From contig OX457042.1 in assembly GCA_949752735.1 (NCBI GenBank), positions 58,018,156 to 58,082,155 on the forward strand: DNA of 64,000 nt. Reading direction: 5' to 3'. The translations under genes and the position numbers were made by a program. This document shows, in pieces, positions 58,091 to 64,000 of the stretch. The notes beneath the pieces were generated by a model. The model searched no databases, had not been told where the DNA came from, and saw nothing but the letters and a program-made list of their open reading frames with translations. The stretch is from Lumbricus terrestris. Its lineage: Eukaryota; Annelida; Clitellata; Crassiclitellata; Lumbricidae. Numbering within the stretch: position 1 is the stretch's first letter; every line of letters starts with the position of its first letter.

Positions 58091-58661
58091 ACTGTTCTCT
58101 AACTGCAATCTGCATAGCCACTGATAATGGGGAAGTTAAAAAGACTTGGTAAGACAAATAGCCTAAGCAGCACAACAGTCAGTTAATCAATCGTGGTTAG
58201 TGATTTTATTGTAACAATTCTCTTTGAACTATGACTGCTCATCTGCTGAAACATGTCAAGGCCTACCCGAAGTAGGTTTATACCCAGCAGTCGATCGAGT
58301 CGTGGGCTACGATCGACTTGGCTCGCGCGACGATCGACTCGATCGACTTCGTCGACTCGCCAACCTCTCGACGACTCGATCGTCTTGGCTCGGCCGACGA
58401 TTGACTCGATCGACTTCGTCGACTTAGCCTAGTTTGTCTCTTGCTCACCTCTGCAGTTGCATGTATGCTATCTCAAAATGAAATTATACGATAGTAGATC
58501 TGTGTCATAATCTGTGTGACGTCACAATAAGCCTAATTTCGAATTATCGGTGAATTTTTATAATAGTAGATTTAGTAGATTTACACTGAAATCGTAGTGA
58601 CGTCACAATAATAGGTCTCGTTTTAGATTCTGAAAATGAACTTCAATAATTATTGCAGTAG
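58091..58661 (-). repeat. Inverted block: duplicated flank, GTCGA repeat, CRE minisatellite
   Basis: Read on the minus strand: CRE units (58661-58490), GTCGATCGA repeat (58432-58288), then GATTGATTAACTGACTG and GTGGCTATGCAGATTGCAGT (58190-58095), which matches gene A intron 1 at about 6252-6275. This order is the continuation of array 2 in reverse. Confidence 0.75.
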
Positions 58662-58662
58662 A

Positions 58663-60725
58663 TCAATAATCAGTAATCAATCGGTACATTAATTTTTCAA
58701 ATATTTTGGCGAAGAATGGGAGTACAGAAATCGGTCTGTAGTTAGAAACATTGTCCCTCGGGCCCTTTTTATGAATGGGTATGACCTTGGCAGTTTTCAA
58801 TGCAGAGGGGAATACTCCAGTGGTAAATGAGCAGTTGACAATCTCTGATAGCGGAATTGCAATTTTAGGCAATGTTAATAGGGCTATGGCAGGGTCAATT
58901 CCATCGACTCCTTTACTATGCGTAGTGCGAATGGTATGCGCAAGGTTAATTATTTCACAAGGTGTAGAAGGGATTAATGCTATAGAATGTGGAAGGGGTT
59001 GGGATAAGTAGGAGAGAAAAGAGTTAGTTGCAGCAGGTATTTTATTAACAAGAGATTGTGCAATGCCTGTGAAGAAATTATTGAATTTAGTTGCTATAGT
59101 CTGAGGGTCAGTAATTTGTTCACCATTTACATTCTTTGCAGTAATTACAGTTTCTCTGTTAGTATCTCTATCCAGTATACTCCTCAGAAGACCCCAGGTT
59201 TTTTTAAGGTTATTACTATGGATTAAAAATTCGGATGCATAATAATCTTTTTCGGCTTGCAATTTAACTTTCTTAAATTTGTTTCTGTATAGGATGAATT
59301 TCCTTTTGTTGGCCTCATTTGGATATTTTACGAATTTTTTATATAGTTTCGCTTTCTTATTACTAGATTTTACCAGTGCCCGAGTCATCCACGGCTTTTT
59401 TGGGATAGAGTTGCGAGCATAAGTCCTAGTGGAAATTGGAAAAGAATCATCGTAAAGCTTCTTATAATTGCTAAGAAATAGGTCATAGGCCTTATCAGTG
59501 TCTAGTTCTGTACAAGCTTCACGGATATTAGACCAGTCCATAGAGTCTAAGGATTGCAAAAATTTGGCTTTATGGTCATCAGATACTAGGTTAAATGTCA
59601 GTGTTTGAGGCTTGTTAGGAGGTTTGATGGGACTAAAATCAAACCATGCTATGATTGGTAAATGATCAGAGATGTCTTCAATGAGAATAGAGGAATAAAT
59701 AAGTTTGGTCCAAATGTTAGTGAATATGTTATCTAGTAATGTAGATGTATGGTCAGTGATCCTGGTAGGTCTGGTTATGAGAGGCAATAGATGATGGGCG
59801 GTTAGGCAATGGTAGAGATCAGCAGTGGCTTTGTGGCTATTAATTTTCAAGAGACCATGTTAAAGTCACCTAAAATTACTATGTCTTTTGATTTTTTTAG
59901 CATATGATCTAAAATGTTGTTAATTTCTTCAGAGAAATCTTCTAGTTTAAGCCCAGGTGGCCGATATATAACCCCAACTGTGGTTGCCCCAGTTTTATGT
60001 GCTAGGCGAATAAAAAGACCTTCAAAAAATTGAAAAGGAGAGGAATCGGATCCTATCGAGTCTAGGATTTGGTACGAGATTTCTTCTCTAATCAAGAATC
60101 CCACTCCTCCTCCGCCCTTTCCAGATCCTCTGGAACGATGAACAAATTGATAACCAGGCACTTTTATTAGATCAGTATTGGATTCGTTCAGCCAGGTTTC
60201 TGTTAGTGCAAGTATAGATACAGGTAAAGAGTTCAGCAGATCCTTGATTTCATTAATTTTGGGTAAAATGCTTCTTGCATTTACATGCATAAATGAGAGA
60301 GAACATGGAGAGGAGGCTAGCTTTGATCTGAGGGATTGAATAGACGAATATGTACTGTCACATTGCAAATCATTAAAATAGTTGCTATCAGGATCTAGAT
60401 CAGGGTTGTTTAATAGAGTTCGATTATCATTCTCTTCTGTTAATACCTCTAAGGTTAAGTCTCCTAGGTCTCTTTGAAATCCTACATAACCATCAGTGGA
60501 GGTTTTTAGTATATCCTCACTGGACCCAATTTGTGCTTGGGAAAAAGGTAATAGATTAGCTGTAATAGAGTAATCATTTGTGGAAGATTGCTTCAGAGTA
60601 TTAGAAATAATGGAGGTAGGGTGTTCAGATATAGAATCACAGCTGTCAATTGAATGGACAAGTTCATGCTCAGTGTTCTCGCTTAAGCTAGGGTTAAATA
60701 CACCGAAGTGTATGTCTCTCAGCAA
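58663..60725 (-). pseudogene. LINE ORF2: endonuclease and start of reverse transcriptase
   Basis: Minus frames 60725-59847 and 59850-58663. An N-terminal region of ~140 residues is followed by the APE-type endonuclease: MHVNARSILPKINEIKDLL, LALTETWLNE, GGGVGFLIR, GVIYRPPG and ILGDFN. A one-base shift follows (the frame resumes as LLKINSHKATADLYH), with TRITDHTSTLLDNIFTN and ISDHLPIIA supplying the C-terminal Asp-His. Then PIHKKGPRDNVSNYRPISVL begins the reverse transcriptase. It is cut off after FEKLMYRLITDY. Confidence 0.88.
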
Positions 60726-61447
60726 GCTGGCAGAGAGGCGTACAACAAAAAATAACCTATTTACAGAAGTACATTTAAGTATAAACAGGTAAAAGTTTAA
60801 AATGTCAACAATTCAACAATTTACACACATCAAGTTAATTACTTTGCATAGGTGCATTTGAGTCCAACCATCAATCATCATTAAGGCACCAAAGTCAGGG
60901 ATTAATATGCTAAAATCAACGAATAACAACAGCTTAGAACTGTACTTAAATTGTTCAATTACTTGTCAATGACATCTTGAGTGAATGTAAAACATTATTT
61001 AGGTCATATAAAGTGCATGCAAATGTTTAAGTCATCCGCAGGGATAAAAAAAACATCATGCTAAAACTGAAGATAATTACAAAACAATTAATAGATAAAG
61101 ATACACAAGTCAACAGAGAAAATCTAAGTAAGCCAAAAAGGTTTTTTTTAAACATTTTAAAAACATAACAAACATGGAAGTTTAAAACTGAGAAGTTAAG
61201 ATACAGGTGAGAGAAAGAGAGGAAATGCAGATGATAAGATAACAAAAAAATGTAGACTAAACTGAAAAAGAGGAAACAGTTTATGGCAACTGTGTAAAAC
61301 TCTGTTAGTCTCTAGACTCTTTCATTGTTTTGTAGAAGAGTATCCACAAATTGAAATTGGAAATAAATGGATGAATTCAGCAGATATAGATTAGATTTGT
61401 TACAAACTGCTGATGACAGTGAAATAGTGAGTTAGTCACATGCTACC
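60726..61447 (-). other. LINE inter-ORF spacer
   Basis: About 720 AT-rich bases between ORF1 and ORF2 of the minus-strand LINE. The 72-codon minus frame (61245-61027) is hydrophobic low-complexity sequence without motif. Confidence 0.6.
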
Positions 61448-62169
61448 TTATTGGGATAAGTCTGAGATTCGGTTCTCCAATTCGTTGAGGAAAGTGAGCG
61501 AGTCCACTCTGAAAGGCTTCTCGCTCAGATGGTCGGTTTTCTTCAGAAAGACTCTTCCTCCGGCTGTCCATGTCGAATGGATAGCTTTTGACTTTAGAAG
61601 ACTTCTTGCCTTAGCGAATATTTGGGAATTCGTTCGTGTGAGGTGCTCGTTAATGAAGATTCGAGGATTCTCTGAGTCAGTCCGTAGAAGTTTCTTCGAT
61701 CCAATGATAGCATCTCGTACCTTTTTTGGGTAAATTGGATGACTAATGGCCGGCATTTGCTTTTTCTTTGGGCTGGGATTCTGTATGTGTAGGAAATATC
61801 CTCCTCTTTAATGTTAAGCTGAAGTCGATTATTACACACGTCAATTAGTAGGTCCAGTGTATCAGATTGTTGAGTAAGAGCCTTCGCACTCTTGTTACTC
61901 GCCAGATATTTATCAGTGGATTCAGAAAGTCCATGGAAAACCAAATTGTTGAGTCTAGATTGGTTCTCCACTTCGTCAAGTTTCTGGCGGAGCAGAATGT
62001 TTTCTTGTTCCAAAGACGATTGTTTGAGGGCGTGGGATGCATGCAGTTTTGTGCAGATATCTTTGGTAGCTTGTTCGATCGAGTTTTCTAATTTTTCAGA
62101 GAACGATGCCATGTATTTGTCGAATCTTGATTCAACAGCAGTGTCCACGAGTTTATTCAGGGTGGCCAT
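61448..62169 (-). pseudogene. LINE ORF1: coiled-coil nucleic-acid-binding protein
   Basis: Minus frame 62169-61594 with a coiled-coil-like stretch (LEQENILLRQKLDEVENQSR), then NLVFHGLSES and YRIPAQRKSKCRPLVIQF, the RRM-like region of LINE ORF1 proteins. A frameshift near 61740 moves the remainder to a frame ending at 61448 (PKKVRDAIIGSKKLLRT, RIFINEHLTRTNSQIFAKAR). Confidence 0.85.
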
Positions 62170-62199
62170 TAGTTTCCCATGGTTATCCTAGAAATCTTA

Positions 62200-62780
62200 T
62201 AGCAGATTTAGCCTACTGTCGTGGGCAAAGATAAATGTTTACTGAGCAGTATTCTACCTCTCGGCCAAAACAAAACACCTATTATGATTGATCGACTGAC
62301 TAATTTTGTTCTTGCTTATTTGTATTCTTCTGTCTCTTCTCGAGTGGTTACGTTGATAATATAAAATATCATCGTTATTCACCGTAGAAAATAGATAAGA
62401 TAAGATACAATAAGATGAGGATGTTGTATAAGCTTAATTTCCATTTATTTAATTGACAAATTGCTATCCGCAACGGTCGCAGCCGGGTAAAATTACAAGA
62501 CGTCAGACATTAATCTTTTCTCACACACTGGTAGGCTATGCCTAATTGATCATCAACAAATAATCATGTTCTTTTAAAATTTATCCTAACCACTGTGTAT
62601 TAGAGTGACTGTAGTCTTTGACAATCCTATAGCTACTTCTTATTTCAAATATCATCTTCAGTTCTCGCGATCGTAACGGCTTTCGAAAAGAGTCATCTTT
62701 GTTGTCTGCACCTCAGCTATGGCTGCAATAGCTTCATTCACACTTTTAAGACACCTTTCAAAAACACTCTAATCTTGACA
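62200..62780. other. Intron 1 of gene D, remainder
   Basis: 62280-62440 matches gene A intron 1 at 6390-6505 and 9844-9890 (TATTCTTCTGTCTCTTCTCG, GATAAGATAAG), that is, across the RTE-like LINE insertion site. The rest is unrecognised AT-rich sequence. Confidence 0.6.
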
Positions 62781-63228
62781 TTGAAACCAGGGATGCCACT
62801 CCTAGCTTTTTCCACCTAGATCTAGGTATTTTCGGTCTTGTCTAGGTTTCTAGGTTTTTTTGTGTCAGGATCTAGCCTTTTTTTCTCACGGCGGTTTTTT
62901 CGACTTTTTGCATACAAATTTATCTTTTCAAACTGAAAATGCACAAAAGACGTGAAAAAAATCTAAAATTTTGTGAATTTGGACCAAAAATTGTTAAATT
63001 TGGGAGCGAAAGACTAAAAAAGAAGGTCATCTGAAATTTTTCGGGAAGGTAAAGAGAGCAAATTTTAGTCATCGGACGACTTAAAAAAAGGTCGTCAGAA
63101 ATTTCAAGCCGGAAAATTGGAAAAACCATGTATTTTACAGGAAAATAGTCAATCTAGCCTTTTCTAGCCTTTTTTCTGACCAGATCTGACCTTTTTTCAA
63201 AATCCAGAGTGGCATCCCTGATTGAAAC
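62780..63228. mobile_element. hAT-type MITE
   Basis: Element 62788-63220 with ends CAGGGATGCCACTC and GAGTGGCATCCCTG; 8-base TSD ATTGAAAC on both sides. The interior has TCTAGG/CCTAGC-rich words and a ~60-base imperfect duplication (63030-63110). Confidence 0.88.
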
Positions 63229-63607
63229 TGTCACACTCTCCATCATGACTGGTAACATGAAATTTGAGCTGTTTGACGATTCGCTATGTTGGAAAAGATT
63301 GGAGGAACAGCGACCATCCAGCTATGAAAGTCAATTAATTCTACAAGCTAGATTATCCTTTGAGGTAATATTACGTGGCAGAACTTCGAAACACTGCACA
63401 TACGACTTTCTTTCTGGCTTTCAGCTATTGACATTCTCCTCCTACCAAGTTTATTAATATGAATACCTTATATGCCGTATTGGGATGGTATTTAATATGA
63501 ACCTGACTGAAAGAACTTCCAAAGACTACGGTTACTCTAAGACACTGTGGTTAGGATAAATAGAAACTTCTAAGTAATTCCTTTTCAATATTTTAATTTT
63601 AAAATAG

Positions 63608-63672
63608 AACACAAAAGACTGTCGAATGGAGAAACTGAACAGAATGCAACTCCGTTTAGAAGTCATACTGCG
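63608..63672 (+). CDS. Gene D exon 2
   Basis: Acceptor TTTTAAAATAG, donor GTAAGA; 65 bases, phase 1 to 0. The translation begins EHKRLSNGETEQNATPFRSH if joined to exon 1. It is one codon shorter than in A and B. Exons 3-6 are outside the window. Confidence 0.6.
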
Positions 63673-63784
63673 GTAAGACTGTGTCATTAATATTTATCTA
63701 CATTGTAAAGCAAACAATATAGCAACGAGTTTAATTACTAAATCGACTTGATGGTCTTATTTTAAAGGTCTCTGACTGATGCCA

Positions 63785-64000
63785 TTTACCTACAGGAGCT
63801 CTGCTTCCCCAGCTCTGGTGTCCAGAAGACGATCTGACCTCCGATCGACTGATCAAGCCGAACTCCTGACTCCTCGTTCTCGAACTGCTATAATGCAGCG
63901 AAGCTCTTTTTTAGTGGCTGACCTTAGAACCTGGAATGGGCTCCCTGTTGCACGCCGTCTTGGACCTAGAGGCTTTCGGGGATCCTACTGATGCATTTTT
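63785..64000 (+). mobile_element. LINE 3' fragment at window end
   Basis: Frame with DQAELLTPRSRTAIMQRSSF and RTWNGLPVARRLGP. It matches the LINE type at 45.4-45.6 kb and runs to the edge of the window. Confidence 0.8.

Larger units (their letters stand above)
58663..62190 (-). mobile_element. CR1-like LINE, 5' two-thirds
   Basis: Contains ORF1 (62169-61448, one frameshift) and the start of ORF2 (60725-58663, one frameshift at about 59848). It stops at the entry of the reverse transcriptase, where it abuts inverted minisatellite. Gene A intron 1 (about 6275-6300) preserves the unoccupied site. Confidence 0.88.

Noticed and set aside
56740..62190. Twin-priming LINE insertion
   Set aside because: In twin priming the inverted 5' part lies upstream of the 3' part; here it lies beyond the tail with inverted flanking DNA between, which fits a later genomic inversion better.

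Overview
Eukaryotic genomic DNA, rich in introns and transposons, with a 200-base assembly gap. The mix of transposons (CR1/jockey-like and RTE-like LINEs, a Ty3/gypsy element, hAT, piggyBac and Tc1/mariner relics, tRNA-derived SINEs), the frequent AGGCCTA words, and CARD and NHL coding exons suggest a marine invertebrate. An echinoderm- or hemichordate-like deuterostome is my guess; the sequence alone does not settle it. Nothing looks bacterial.

The main content is a tandem family of a multi-domain gene that no single ORF shows; it emerges from splice sites and paralogue comparison. Gene A (about 4.2-18.9 kb) and gene B (about 27.6-33.9 kb) each have six exons on the + strand with matching splice phases: (1) a short basic start exon, (2) a small 22-23 residue exon, (3) an F-box-like exon, (4) a CARD exon, (5) an exon resembling the TRADD-like N-terminal region, ending at a GC splice donor in both genes, (6) a terminal NHL/beta-propeller exon. 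The joined coding lengths are 1884 and 1854 bases, both multiples of three. A third promoter plus exon 1 (C, about 20.95-21.34 kb) is an orphan with a stop. A fourth (D, promoter/exon 1 at 53.5-53.9 kb, exon 2 at 63.6 kb) starts a gene that runs off the right edge. I infer a lineage-expanded cytosolic family, possibly innate sensors or ubiquitin-ligase adaptors.

Layout: 0-3.3 kb LINE tails, a ~78-bp minisatellite carrying a CRE palindrome in most units, and a GTCGA-rich repeat; 3.9-18.9 kb gene A, with a nearly full-length RTE-like LINE and an 8-bp-TSD element in intron 1 and a mariner relic in intron 4; 19-20.9 kb microsatellite and G-rich satellite; 20.9-24.7 kb orphan promoter C and palindromic MITEs; 25.6-27.3 kb dispersed repeats; 27.3-33.9 kb gene B; 34-38.7 kb LINE tail, hAT element and an element bounded by inverted minisatellites; 38.9-39.1 kb gap; 39.1-43.7 kb an intact-looking Ty3/gypsy element with identical 129-bp LTRs; 43.7-46.6 kb nested LINE pieces; 46.6-53.5 kb mostly non-coding with MITEs and hairpins; 53.5-64 kb gene D start, the second CRE minisatellite carrying SINE and piggyBac insertions, and a LINE split by an apparent 1.9-kb inversion.

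Because intron paralogues exist (A, C, D), several insertions can be matched to empty sites inside this same window.
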